From Bog-473 sp963750075 (GTDB taxonomy: Bacteria > Actinomycetota > Acidimicrobiia > Acidimicrobiales > RAAP-2): a stretch of 64,000 bases of DNA. The stretch spans positions 186,001 to 250,000 of the forward strand of contig CAVVPG010000001.1 of NCBI GenBank assembly GCA_963750075.1, in the 5' to 3' direction. The position numbers and the translations under genes are program-made. Below, piece by piece: positions 35,697 to 45,367 of the stretch. Numbering within the stretch: position 1 is the first letter of the stretch; each line of letters starts with the position of its first letter. The notes below the pieces were generated by a model, which did not search any database, was not told the DNA's origin, and saw only the letters and a program-made list of their open reading frames with translations.

Positions 35697-36586
35697 GCCC
35701 CGAGGGCGGCGGGCTGACCGAGCTCTTCGAGGTGCACCGCGAGCCGGTGCTGCGCGAACCCGTGCTCGTGGTCTCGCTCGAGGGGTGGGTCGACGCCGGC
35801 CTCGGCGCGACGACGGCGATCGCCGCGCTGCTCGGCCAGGGGCACACCGAGGCGCTCGTCACCTTCAACGGCGAGCACTTCCTCGACCAACGGGCGCGGC
35901 GCCCGGTGGCCCGGATCGTCAACGGCGTGACCACGGAGCTCACGTGGCCGATCACCATGGTGCGCCAGGGCGAGGACGAGTCGGGGCGCGACATGCTGTT
36001 CCTGGTGGGCCCGGAGCCCGACTTCCACTGGCGCGCCTTCATCGACGCGGTGGTCGGGCTGGCCCGGTCGTGGCGGGTCCGCATGGTGGTCGGCCTCGGG
36101 GCCTTCCCCGCGCCTGCGCCGCACACGCGCCCGGTGAAGCTGGCCGCCACCGCCCCGGTGGGCTCGTCCAACCTCATAGAGCAGGTGGGCATCGTGCAGG
36201 GCGAGCTCGAGGTGCCCGCCGGCGTCCTCTCCGCCCTCGAGCTGGCCTTCGGCGCGGTCAGCACCCCCGTCGTGAGCCTGTGGGCCCGGGTCCCCCACTA
36301 CGTGGCGGGCATGCCGTTCCCCGAGGCCAGCGCGGCGCTGATCGAGGGCCTGGCCAGCGTGGCAGGGCTGTCGCTCGACTCCTCGGCGCTGCGGCGGGCG
36401 GCGGACAGCTCGCGCCACCAGGTCGACCAGCTCATCGCCGACAACGCCGAGCACCAGGCCATGGTGCGCAAGCTCGAGGAGAACATCGACGCCTCGGAGG
36501 GCAACGCGATGGGCGTCGACGCGGTGCCGTCGGGCGACGAGATCGCGGCGGAGCTCGAGCGCTTCTTGCGCGGCGAGGAGCAGTAG
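35693..36586 (+). CDS. PAC2 family protein (proteasome assembly chaperone-like)
   Basis: A 297-residue protein from GTG 35693. PAC2 features are LVVSLEGWVDAGLGATTAIAALLGQ near residue 24, FNGEHFLDQRARRPVARIVNG, GPEPDFHWRAFIDAVVGLARSWRVRMVVGLGAFP, and SLWARVPHYVAGMPFPEASAALIEGL. A C-terminal helical part (RHQVDQLIADNAEHQAMVRKLEENID) looks like a short coiled coil. Actinobacteria with proteasomes often encode such proteins, but no proteasome gene is present here. It overlaps the upstream kinase gene by four bases. Confidence 0.9.
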   Translation: MSPEGGGLTELFEVHREPVLREPVLVVSLEGWVDAGLGATTAIAALLGQGHTEALVTFNGEHFLDQRARRPVARIVNGVTTELTWPITMVRQGEDESGRDMLFLVGPEPDFHWRAFIDAVVGLARSWRVRMVVGLGAFPAPAPHTRPVKLAATAPVGSSNLIEQVGIVQGELEVPAGVLSALELAFGAVSTPVVSLWARVPHYVAGMPFPEASAALIEGLASVAGLSLDSSALRRAADSSRHQVDQLIADNAEHQAMVRKLEENIDASEGNAMGVDAVPSGDEIAAELERFLRGEEQ

Positions 36587-36616
36587 CCGGCCGATGAGAG
36601 AGAAGGGAAGCGGTCC

Positions 36617-37624
36617 ATGAAGATCGACGGAGGCCTCGGGTTCGATCCGGGCGGCATCGCGAGGCAGGCAGCCAAGGCGGAGGCGGACGGGTACGACGGG
36701 GTGTGGTCGGCGGAGACGGGGCACGACCCCTTCCTGCCCATCGCCGTCGGCGCGGAGGCCACCGAGAAGCTCGAATTCGGGACGGGGATCGCCGTCGCCT
36801 TCGCCCGCAACCCGATGAACCTGGCCGTGCTGGCCAACGACCTGCAGCTGCTGACCAAGGGCCGCTTCATGATGGGGCTGGGCAGCCAGATCAAGCCGCA
36901 CATCACGAAGCGCTTCTCCATGCCCTGGTCGCACCCGGCGCCGCGCATGCGGGAGATGATCCTGGCCATCCGCGCCATCTGGCGGACGTGGGAGACCGGC
37001 GATGACCTCGCCTTCCGCGGCGAGTTCTACACCCACACGCTGATGACGCCGTTCTTCGACCCGGGCAAGAACCCCTACGGCAATCCCAAGATCCTCCTCG
37101 CCGGCGTCGGCGAGCACATGACCGAGGTGGCGGGCGAGGTGGGCGACGGCTTCCTCGTGCACGGGTTCACCACGGAGCGCTACCTGCGCGAGGTGAGCCT
37201 GCCGGCGTTGGAGCGCGGCGCGGCCAAGGCCGGCAAGACGCGGGGCGACCTGACGGTGTCGTACCCGGGCTTCGTCGTCAGCGGCGTCGACGACGCCGGC
37301 ACCGAGGCCGCGGCGGCGGCGGTGCGCCAGCAGATCGCGTTCTACGGCTCGACGCCCGCCTACCGCCCGGTCCTCGAGCTGCACGGCTGGGGCGACCTCC
37401 AGCCCGAGCTCAACACGCTGTCCAAGCGGGGCGAGTGGGTGAAGATGGGCGAGCTCATCGACGACGACGTGCTCAACGCCTTCGCCGTCGTGTGCCCGCT
37501 CGACAAGGTGGCGACCGAGGTGCGCAACCGCTTCGAGGGCATGGTGGACCGCTTCAGCTTCTACGCGCCCTACAAGATGGAGCCGGGGCTGTGGCGCGAG
37601 GTGCTCGCCGGCTTCCACGACTGA
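36617..37624 (+). CDS. F420-dependent LLM-class oxidoreductase
   Basis: A 335-residue TIM-barrel luciferase-like enzyme from ATG 36617, preceded by a GAAGGGAAG ribosome binding site. Features are KIDGGLGFDPGGIARQAAKAEADGYDGVWSAETGHDPF, FGTGIAVAFARNPMNLAVLANDLQLLTKGRFMMGLGSQIKPHITKRF, and KILLAGVGEHMTEVAGEVGDGFLVHGF. These fit the actinobacterial TIGR03617-like F420 group. It implies that the cell makes cofactor F420. The substrate is unknown. It is convergent with leuS. Confidence 0.9.
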   Translation: MKIDGGLGFDPGGIARQAAKAEADGYDGVWSAETGHDPFLPIAVGAEATEKLEFGTGIAVAFARNPMNLAVLANDLQLLTKGRFMMGLGSQIKPHITKRFSMPWSHPAPRMREMILAIRAIWRTWETGDDLAFRGEFYTHTLMTPFFDPGKNPYGNPKILLAGVGEHMTEVAGEVGDGFLVHGFTTERYLREVSLPALERGAAKAGKTRGDLTVSYPGFVVSGVDDAGTEAAAAAVRQQIAFYGSTPAYRPVLELHGWGDLQPELNTLSKRGEWVKMGELIDDDVLNAFAVVCPLDKVATEVRNRFEGMVDRFSFYAPYKMEPGLWREVLAGFHD

Positions 37625-37678
37625 GCCGGCCGGCACCGGATCGGACCGCGGGGCTCAGCTCCGACAGCGGGGCGCGGC

Positions 37679-40213
<2,535 letters not shown>

Positions 40214-40358
40214 GCCACCAGGGTAGGCGACGTCGACGGCGTTCCCGAGCAGCGTGGCAGGGCATTCCGGGCACGTTGGGCGTGCCCGCACGCTCCGTTC
40301 GGGACCGCCGCCGAGTCGGGGCGGCCGTCGGTGACTGCTAGCGTGGACCTCCGCCACT

Positions 40359-40432
40359 GGGGGCGTAGCTCAGCTGGTAGAGCGCTTGACTGGCAGTCAA
40401 GAGGTTCGTGGGTTCAAGTCCCATCGCCTCCA
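40359..40432 (+). tRNA. tRNA-Ala (anticodon GGC)
   Basis: A full cloverleaf can be drawn. The acceptor stem GGGGGCG pairs with CGCCTCC and includes the G3:U70 wobble pair that marks alanine tRNAs. The anticodon stem is CTTGA/TCAAG with loop CTGGCAG, giving anticodon GGC for GCC codons. The T arm contains the GGTTCAAGTCC form, and the discriminator base is A. CCA is not encoded. Its 3' half, from the anticodon loop onward, is repeated at 42261, so the gene is also an integration site and its present 3' end may have been supplied by the inserted element. Confidence 0.97.
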
Positions 40433-40434
40433 CT
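40390..40434 (+). repeat. Direct repeat copy 1 (att core inside tRNA-Ala)
   Basis: A 45-bp segment from the anticodon loop of tRNA-Ala to two bases past its end. It is identical base for base to 42261-42305 and partly matched at 44258-44285. This is the usual footprint of tyrosine recombinase integration at a tRNA 3' end. Confidence 0.92.
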
Positions 40435-40491
40435 TTCCGACGCAGGTCAAGGACCTGAACGTCTATCTCCGAATTGCCGGCTGCCGTCGCC

Positions 40492-40508
40492 GTCAACCTT
40501 TTGTCAAC
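40492..40508. other. Paired GTCAAC motif 1 (candidate integrase arm site)
   Basis: Two GTCAAC hexamers as direct repeats, separated by 5 bp (11-bp period, about one helical turn). The pair starts 58 bp inside the left core, as expected for arm-type integrase sites. Confidence 0.5.
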
Positions 40509-40510
40509 GC

Positions 40511-40645
40511 TTACCTCGGCTCTAGCCGAGCCCGCGTCCAATAGAACGCCATCTTGGCTTGCATGATCTTCAGCTCAGCTTCGTCCATCGACAGGGCGCG
40601 CGTGTCGTTCTGAGGCTCGCGAGGTAGCTGGTAAAGGGCAGTCTG
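40511..40645 (-). pseudogene. Short gene remnant (44 codons, no start)
   Basis: Read leftward from 40645, 44 open codons end at TAA 40513-40511. The translation is protein-like and ends in MDEAELKIMQAKMAFYWTRARL plus three residues, helical and charged with one Trp and one Tyr. A TGA lies directly upstream within the GTCAAC pair and no good start exists, apart from an internal ATG giving 25 residues. It could be the tail of a lost integrase or regulator; I cannot name it. Confidence 0.35.
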
Positions 40646-40661
40646 TCAACGCGATGTCAAC
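40645..40661. other. Paired GTCAAC motif 2 (candidate integrase arm site)
   Basis: GTCAAC-gcgat-GTCAAC, with the same 11-bp period as the pair at 40492. The first hexamer and spacer start (GTCAACGCGAT) are repeated exactly at 42123 near the other end of the cassette. Confidence 0.5.
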
Positions 40662-41009
40662 CACTTTGAGGTCGAACAACCGTACCCACGGGTCAGGATT
40701 CGACCCAGTCCCAGTGTTAGGGGATGCGCAGATCGCCTGATCTACTCAGGACCCGAGCCTTTGCTACTGGCTTGCCCTCACGATTTCCAAGCCCGTTACC
40801 AATATCCAGGATCCTGGAGCGTCCTACTTGTGAGCGGCGCTCACGAACGCACCGAAGACTGTGAACGCGCGAATCCGGTATACGGAACCGTCGCGGTTGT
40901 CACGTTGGCGTCACATGAAAACCCTTGGTCGGTGTGTTCCATGTTACGGGAATCTTATCTTTGCGCAACGCGCCTTGCGATGTCTGGGAGCCGGTCTTAG
41001 ACCTCCCAC

Positions 41010-41936
41010 ATGGATCTTCACGGCGCAAGTTACCAATTTCGCAAATCATCTGGAGTGCTGGCCGGCCTTGCACTTATCAGCGGAGGCCTCGGGGGTCTGT
41101 CCATTGGTACCGCTGGGATCGCGGGCGCCGACGGACCCCAGACGGTGTGTGGGCCCTCGACAACACTCACGCCCAGCGTCTCCCCTACGGTGACAGCCGA
41201 ACCCCTCACCGTTCCTCAGTACAACGGCAACGATCTCACCGGCGTCCAGCTCTCGCTGAAGATCACCCACACGTTCGGCCCGAGCATTTTTGTGTTCCCG
41301 GGTTCAGTTCCTGTCTACACGGCAGCCGCTTCCGGAGACAACGTGCTCCTCGAGATGTCCGGACCCGGGCTCCCTGCCCTTGGGCCCTTCGTGAACACGG
41401 CGCCTACGGGCAATGCCGGCTTCGCCGTCTCGGGCATCACATTCAGTGCGGGCGATCCGGCGCCAGCGCTTCCCTCTGGGTTGGTCGCGGCCGCGAACTC
41501 AGATGGCATCTCTGTCGAGACCAGCTCCGGTGGGGTCGACCCCAGCTGGAACGGTCTCGGTTTCGGCCTCCCGCAAATTCTGGCGGCCCCTTGGGCCACT
41601 GAGCCCGCCGCGGTCGTAACGGCCGACGATAGTTCGAAGTTGAACGCCACCGAGCAGACGCAATCTGTCGCCGACTTGAGCGACTACGAGGGGGCGGGCT
41701 CCGTATCGCTCAGTGCCGCGTACTTCAATGGAGGGCTGCACTCGTTTGGAACGGGGTCGAACGTCGCCTTCGGATCAACGGACTCGATGAGTGTAGAAGC
41801 GTGTGCGACCTATACGGTCCTCGGGGCAGCGACGCCCGAGGCGCCGGCGGCGGTCCTCCTGCCTGTGTCCGCAGCATTGGTCGGGTTTGGCTCTCTGCTG
41901 GTGGTCCGGCGGCGCAGGAGGATCAACTCGAACTGA
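41010..41936 (+). CDS. Secreted surface protein with PEP-CTERM-like C-terminal anchor (choice-of-anchor E-like)
   Basis: A 308-residue exported protein from ATG 41010. The N-terminus has basic residues then a hydrophobic, Gly-rich signal segment (SSGVLAGLALISGGLGGLSIG) with likely cleavage after AGAD/G. The middle is beta-rich and Ser/Gly/Ala-rich, with PLTVPQYNGNDLTGVQLSLKI resembling choice-of-anchor E proteins. The end is a three-part sorting signal: TPEAP, a hydrophobic helix (AVLLPVSAALVGFGSLLVV), and RRRRR. No sortase or exosortase gene is nearby. It is the sole cargo of cassette A. Codon bias is weaker than in housekeeping genes, which fits transfer. No clear ribosome binding site precedes the ATG. 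Confidence 0.8.
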   Translation: MDLHGASYQFRKSSGVLAGLALISGGLGGLSIGTAGIAGADGPQTVCGPSTTLTPSVSPTVTAEPLTVPQYNGNDLTGVQLSLKITHTFGPSIFVFPGSVPVYTAAASGDNVLLEMSGPGLPALGPFVNTAPTGNAGFAVSGITFSAGDPAPALPSGLVAAANSDGISVETSSGGVDPSWNGLGFGLPQILAAPWATEPAAVVTADDSSKLNATEQTQSVADLSDYEGAGSVSLSAAYFNGGLHSFGTGSNVAFGSTDSMSVEACATYTVLGAATPEAPAAVLLPVSAALVGFGSLLVVRRRRRINSN

Positions 41937-42260
41937 ATCGGCAACCAATTGTGGATCGTGTTCGCTGCCCAAGGGGGTCGACAACCGCAAAGTGGTTGCT
42001 CCCATGGTGATGGCATGGCGAACGGGAGCCACGGCTATCGCGACCATCTAGGTGTCGGGGCAGGTTCAGGTTGATGGCTCAGTTCCCAACCGCCGCCCCC
42101 TAGTCGTCGGCAACAGCGTCGTGTCAACGCGATTGTCAACGTAACTTCGCAAGTCTCGGCCCAACGAGACCCCAAGAGACCCCATTGCGAGCCGCTGCAA
42201 TTCCCAGGAGACCTGCGTAAACCAACCCTGACCCCTCACCACCTTATGACGGGAACCGGC
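41937..42260. other. Non-coding right arm of cassette A
   Basis: No gene is seen between the surface protein and the second core. The stretch contains the third GTCAAC pair (42123-42140) and a tandem GAGACCCCAA-type doublet near 42167-42184. Confidence 0.6.
42123..42140. other. Paired GTCAAC motif 3 (candidate integrase arm site)
   Basis: GTCAAC-gcgatt-GTCAAC with a 12-bp period, ending 120 bp before the right-hand core. It lies on the cassette side of that core, so the three pairs form the two arms an attP would contribute. Confidence 0.5.
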
Positions 42261-42305
42261 CTGGCAGTCAAGAGGTTCGTGGGTTCAAGTCCCATCGCCT
42301 CCACT
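42261..42305 (+). repeat. Direct repeat copy 2 of the tRNA-Ala 3' end (att core)
   Basis: Identical over 45 bp to 40390-40434. The tRNA 5' half is absent upstream, so this is not a second tRNA gene but a displaced 3' end. Confidence 0.93.
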
Positions 42306-42398
42306 CAACTCAAATTCGCACGTCGGCTCGTTTGCACGCTCCAGACATGGTTCCGACATCGTGCCGCGGGACAAAACAGGGCGAGAAATCGTGACTCG

Positions 42399-44162
42399 CT
42401 ACGGGATGGAGTACGCCTGCACCTGCGCGATCTCCATGCTCGAAGTGGGCGTGTTGGCGTTGGTGAGGGTATGCCAACCCAATGCATTCGGGCCGGCCAC
42501 CTCGAGTTGGAGGATGATCTCGTAGGGCTCTGCCGTGATGGTGACGGCGGTCGACGCGCGCAGGTGCCACACCTCCTTCCCGTCGAAGAAGAGAGTGATG
42601 GCTTGGCCCGGGATGAACTGGTACCCATAGGTGTGGTACCCGGCTGTCACGTCGGCGCCGGTGATCCAGCGGTCGTGGACAAAGCCCTGATCAGCGAAGT
42701 AGATGGAAGAAACCACCTGGTTCGGATCGCCCAGCGGCGAACCGCCTTCGTAGCCGTCGAACTCGTTGAACGCAGTACCGGGAACTCCCGGCAAGAACCA
42801 GATGGCGGGCCACATACCCTGTGACTCGTCGGGCATCTTGGCCTCCACCTGGACGTACCAGCCGCCGGTCGGCAGGCTGAACTTTCCCTCGGTCGTGACC
42901 ACACCGCTGATCCATGGGTAGGTGCCCGCGTACCCGTTGGTGTTGGGCTGCGCCGTCAGCGTCAGCCCATTGTTGACGGCGACCTGTGATGGCCCGAACA
43001 TCGCTTGCTCAGTCAAATTGGTGGGTACGTTTGGCCCGGAGTAGGGCGGGGGGAGGTTGCCGTCGTCGTTCCAGACGATCCCTTGAGACCCCATGAACGT
43101 GTTCCACTTGGTGGTGTCGAGGCTGGTGCCCGAGAACTGGTCGTCGAAGATCAGTTGTTTGCTCGTGTAGCCGGCCGGAGGCGACAGCGTCGTCGTGGTG
43201 GTCGTGGTGGTGGTGGTGGGAAGGGTCGCAGTGCTTCCCTCGGTGGAGATGCCGCCGTAGTTGAAGATGCCGCCGTCGGAGGCCACCAGCCAGTAGCCGC
43301 GGCCGTCGGGTGTGGCGGCCATCCCCACGATGGGCCTGTTCAGCGGCATGCCGCCGGTCGAGCCGAAGAACGCGGCGTCGCCGTAGTTGAAGATGCCGCC
43401 GTCGGAGGCCACCAGCCAGTAGCCGCGGCCGTCGGGTGTGGCGGCCATCCCCACGATGGGCCTGTTCAGCGGCATGCCGCCGGTCGAGCCGAAGAACGCG
43501 GCGTCGCCGTAGTTGAAGATGCCGCCGTCGGAGGCCACCAGCCAGTAGCCGCGGCCGTCGGGTGTGGCGGCCATCCCCACGATGGGCCTGTTCAGCGGCA
43601 TGCCGCCGGTCGAGCCGAAGAACGCGGCGTCGCCGTAGTTGAAGATGCCGCCGTCGGAGGCCACCAGCCAGTAGCCGCGGCCGTCGGGTGTGGCGGCCAT
43701 CCCCACGATGGGCCTGTTCAGCGGCATGCCGCCGGTCGAGCCGAAGAACGCGGCGTCGCCGTAGTTGAAGATGCCGCCGTCGGAGGCCACCAGCCAGTAG
43801 CCGCGGCCGTCGGGTGTGGCGGCCATCCCCACGATGGGCCTGTTCAGCGGCATGCCGCCGGTCGAGCCGAAGAACGCGGCGTCGCCGTAGTTGAAGATGC
43901 CGCCGTCGGAGGCCACCAGCCAGTAGCCGCGGCCGTCGGGTGTGGCGGCCATCCCCACGATGGGCCTGTTCAGCGGCATGCCGCCGGTCGAGCCGAAGAA
44001 CGCGGCGTCGCCGGAGTCGTCCGGGCCTCGGTTCGCCGCCACGAGCGAGGAGGCCTCGTCCGTGGACAGGACCGGGACCAGGGAGGACAGGACGAGCACG
44101 ATCGTCGCGACGACGGCACTCCTGAAACGGAAGGACCGCGCCCTGGTCAACAACACGGCCAA
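42399..44162 (-). CDS. Secreted GH16 family glycoside hydrolase with six identical 42-residue repeats
   Basis: A 587-residue exported protein (TTG 44162, or GTG 44156). After a signal/anchor segment (SAVVATIVLVLSSLVPVLS), residues 51-302 are six identical copies of a 42-residue unit holding GMAATPDGRGYWLVASDGG. This is probably a beta-propeller or beta-solenoid for surface binding. A poly-Thr linker (about 316-325) leads to a laminarinase-like GH16 domain (about 330-587). Its catalytic motif is NEFDGYEG: Glu467 as nucleophile, Asp469, and Glu472 as acid/base. The predicted role is cutting beta-glucan-type or related polysaccharide outside the cell. It is the cargo of cassette B. Confidence 0.88.
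   Translation of the reverse strand: MAVLLTRARSFRFRSAVVATIVLVLSSLVPVLSTDEASSLVAANRGPDDSGDAAFFGSTGGMPLNRPIVGMAATPDGRGYWLVASDGGIFNYGDAAFFGSTGGMPLNRPIVGMAATPDGRGYWLVASDGGIFNYGDAAFFGSTGGMPLNRPIVGMAATPDGRGYWLVASDGGIFNYGDAAFFGSTGGMPLNRPIVGMAATPDGRGYWLVASDGGIFNYGDAAFFGSTGGMPLNRPIVGMAATPDGRGYWLVASDGGIFNYGDAAFFGSTGGMPLNRPIVGMAATPDGRGYWLVASDGGIFNYGGISTEGSTATLPTTTTTTTTTTLSPPAGYTSKQLIFDDQFSGTSLDTTKWNTFMGSQGIVWNDDGNLPPPYSGPNVPTNLTEQAMFGPSQVAVNNGLTLTAQPNTNGYAGTYPWISGVVTTEGKFSLPTGGWYVQVEAKMPDESQGMWPAIWFLPGVPGTAFNEFDGYEGGSPLGDPNQVVSSIYFADQGFVHDRWITGADVTAGYHTYGYQFIPGQAITLFFDGKEVWHLRASTAVTITAEPYEIILQLEVAGPNALGWHTLTNANTPTSSMEIAQVQAYSIP
43254..44009 (-). repeat. Six tandem 126-bp units inside the GH16 gene
   Basis: Six copies start at 43254, 43380, 43506, 43632, 43758 and 43884. 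They appear identical at the nucleotide level, including third codon positions, so expansion or gene conversion is recent. Each encodes 42 residues, so copy-number change keeps the frame. Confidence 0.95.
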
Positions 44163-44257
44163 GGCCGGCGGGAGGCCAGCGGCATCGCCGGAAGGTGCAC
44201 TGTGAGCACTTTAGGCAATGCCGGCGTGTGTTTCGGGGACCGAGGAGACCACAGAAA

Positions 44258-44285
44258 TTCGTGGGTTCAAGTCCATCGCCTCCAC
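44258..44285 (+). repeat. Degenerate direct repeat copy 3 of the tRNA-Ala 3' end
   Basis: TTCGTGGGTTCAAGT followed by CCATCGCCTCCAC matches the last 29 bp of the tRNA-Ala 3' end except for one missing C. The anticodon part of the core is lost. Confidence 0.85.
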
Positions 44286-44346
44286 CAAATTACCCGGACG
44301 GCCGGCATCGTGTCTTCGTAGCGGTGCGTCCCGGTGCCGGTGCCTC

Positions 44347-45342
44347 TCACCGGCCCCGCGTCTCGGGCTCCCAATAGTGCGACGGGTAACACACGGTGAC
44401 CGCCCGGTCGACGTGACCGATCCGCACGCCTGACTCGAGCATGCGCCGGCAGAGGTTCCAGTCCGAGGGCTCATCGAGGAGCCAAGACCTGGTGCTGAAC
44501 TCGTAGAAGCGGAGCGCGGCCATGAACATCGCCCCCTGGAAGTTGAACAACCCGTGCTCCGGCGGGTAGCAGGACACGATTTCGTCCGCCTCGGGAGGAG
44601 GATGACGCACCACGAGGTCGCCGTAGACCATTTCCGAGCGGGTCGAGCGAGCGTGCTCCAGGAGGCACTCCAGGTGGTTCGGCTCGAATTCGTCGTCGTC
44701 GCCGAGCATGGCCAACCACGTGCCCCGGGCCAGTTCCGTGCCGACATTCACGCCGGGGGCGCCGGCCACATGCCAGCGGTGCTCCCGGTCCTCCGGGTAG
44801 GGATACCGGTACGGGAGATTGACGAACCGCACCCGGGGATCTCCGAAATCCTCGATCCGCTCCGCCACGTCGTTGGTGCAGCCGTCGCCGACGACGATCA
44901 CCTCGAAGTTCTGGTAGGTCTGGCGGGCAATGGAGGGAAGCGCCCGCTCCACCAGCAATGTGCTCCGCACATACGTCGGAATGCGCACCGTGATGAGTGG
45001 CTCCGGGTGGCTGAACGCCTCCTCGTATGCCTCGGTCCTCCGTGCGGCGAGCAGTTGGTGGCGGAGATGCGGAATGTCGTCGAGCGACGCTGCGGCGATG
45101 CGTCGCACCTCGGCGATTCGGGCGTCGAGTCGGGCCATCTCCGCGCTCACCGCGTCGTGGGACTCCGAGGTGATCGATCGCAGCTCCGAGAGCGTCTCCC
45201 CCAGCTGCGACACTGTCGCGGCGAGTCGCTCCACTTCTTCTCGCAGGGCCTCGGTGCGACTGCCTACTTCTTCCCGCAGGGCCTCGGTGGGGGGGCCGAC
45301 GGACCTGTCGATCAACCGCTCGAACTTCCGGCTCACCGCCAT
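44347..45342 (-). CDS. GT2 family glycosyltransferase with N-terminal coiled coil
   Basis: A 331-residue protein from ATG 45342. Residues about 20-95 are a predicted coiled coil, with a duplicated TEALREEV segment then heptad-like LAATVSQLGETLSELRSITSE and ARLDARIAEVRRIA. The GT-A domain follows: ITVRIPTYVRSTLLVERALPSIARQTYQNFEVIVVGDGC, with the metal-binding acidic motif in WLAMLGDDDEFEPNHLECLL. The late SDWNLCRRMLESGVRIGHVD block may bind acceptor. No membrane helix is visible, so it is probably peripheral at the membrane. It is the last gene of the four-gene operon, 25 bp after the aminotransferase. Confidence 0.88.
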   Translation of the reverse strand: MAVSRKFERLIDRSVGPPTEALREEVGSRTEALREEVERLAATVSQLGETLSELRSITSESHDAVSAEMARLDARIAEVRRIAAASLDDIPHLRHQLLAARRTEAYEEAFSHPEPLITVRIPTYVRSTLLVERALPSIARQTYQNFEVIVVGDGCTNDVAERIEDFGDPRVRFVNLPYRYPYPEDREHRWHVAGAPGVNVGTELARGTWLAMLGDDDEFEPNHLECLLEHARSTRSEMVYGDLVVRHPPPEADEIVSCYPPEHGLFNFQGAMFMAALRFYEFSTRSWLLDEPSDWNLCRRMLESGVRIGHVDRAVTVCYPSHYWEPETRGR

Positions 45343-45367
45343 GCGGACGCGCCGGGGACGAGCGCGG

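Larger units (their letters stand above)
40433..41009. other. 577-bp non-coding left arm of cassette A
   Basis: No full gene is seen. The stretch holds two GTCAAC pairs and a 43-codon open remnant on the minus strand. The last 250 bases have low GC and stop codons in all frames, and probably include the promoter of the gene at 41010, although no clear -35/-10 pair is visible. Confidence 0.7.
40432..42305. mobile_element. Putative non-autonomous integrative cassette A at tRNA-Ala
   Basis: The interval is bounded by the tRNA-embedded 45-bp core (40390-40434) and its exact copy (42261-42305). It has visibly lower GC than the flanks. Inside, next to both cores, are paired GTCAAC motifs (40492, 40645, 42123) laid out like integrase arm sites. 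The only full gene is the surface protein at 41010-41936. No integrase, excisionase or replication gene is present, so movement would need an integrase from elsewhere, or the element is a deletion remnant. Confidence 0.7.
42306..44285. mobile_element. Putative older cassette B between repeat copies 2 and 3
   Basis: A 1.98-kb interval bounded by the exact copy at 42261-42305 and the decayed copy at 44258-44285. It contains one gene, the GH16 protein, on the minus strand. No paired GTCAAC motifs and no integrase are seen. Its size and one-gene layout resemble cassette A. The damaged outer repeat suggests an older insertion. Confidence 0.5.

Noticed and set aside
40338..40541. Minus-strand open frame of 67 codons across the tRNA-Ala gene
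   Set aside because: Most of it is the antisense of the tRNA; such frames are common annotation artefacts.
42261..42305. Second tRNA-Ala gene
   Set aside because: The acceptor 5' strand and the D arm are missing upstream, so no cloverleaf forms.
43254..44009. CRISPR-like regular repeats
   Set aside because: Units are 126 bp, head to tail without spacers, and coding.
40432..44285. Integrase or transposase gene within the tRNA-linked cassettes
   Set aside because: All frames were read; only the surface protein and the GH16 gene are credible, and no integrase motif is visible.
43005..44321. 438-codon plus-strand frame with repeated units
   Set aside because: It mirrors the 126-bp repeats of the GH16 gene; the minus strand has the signal peptide and catalytic motif.
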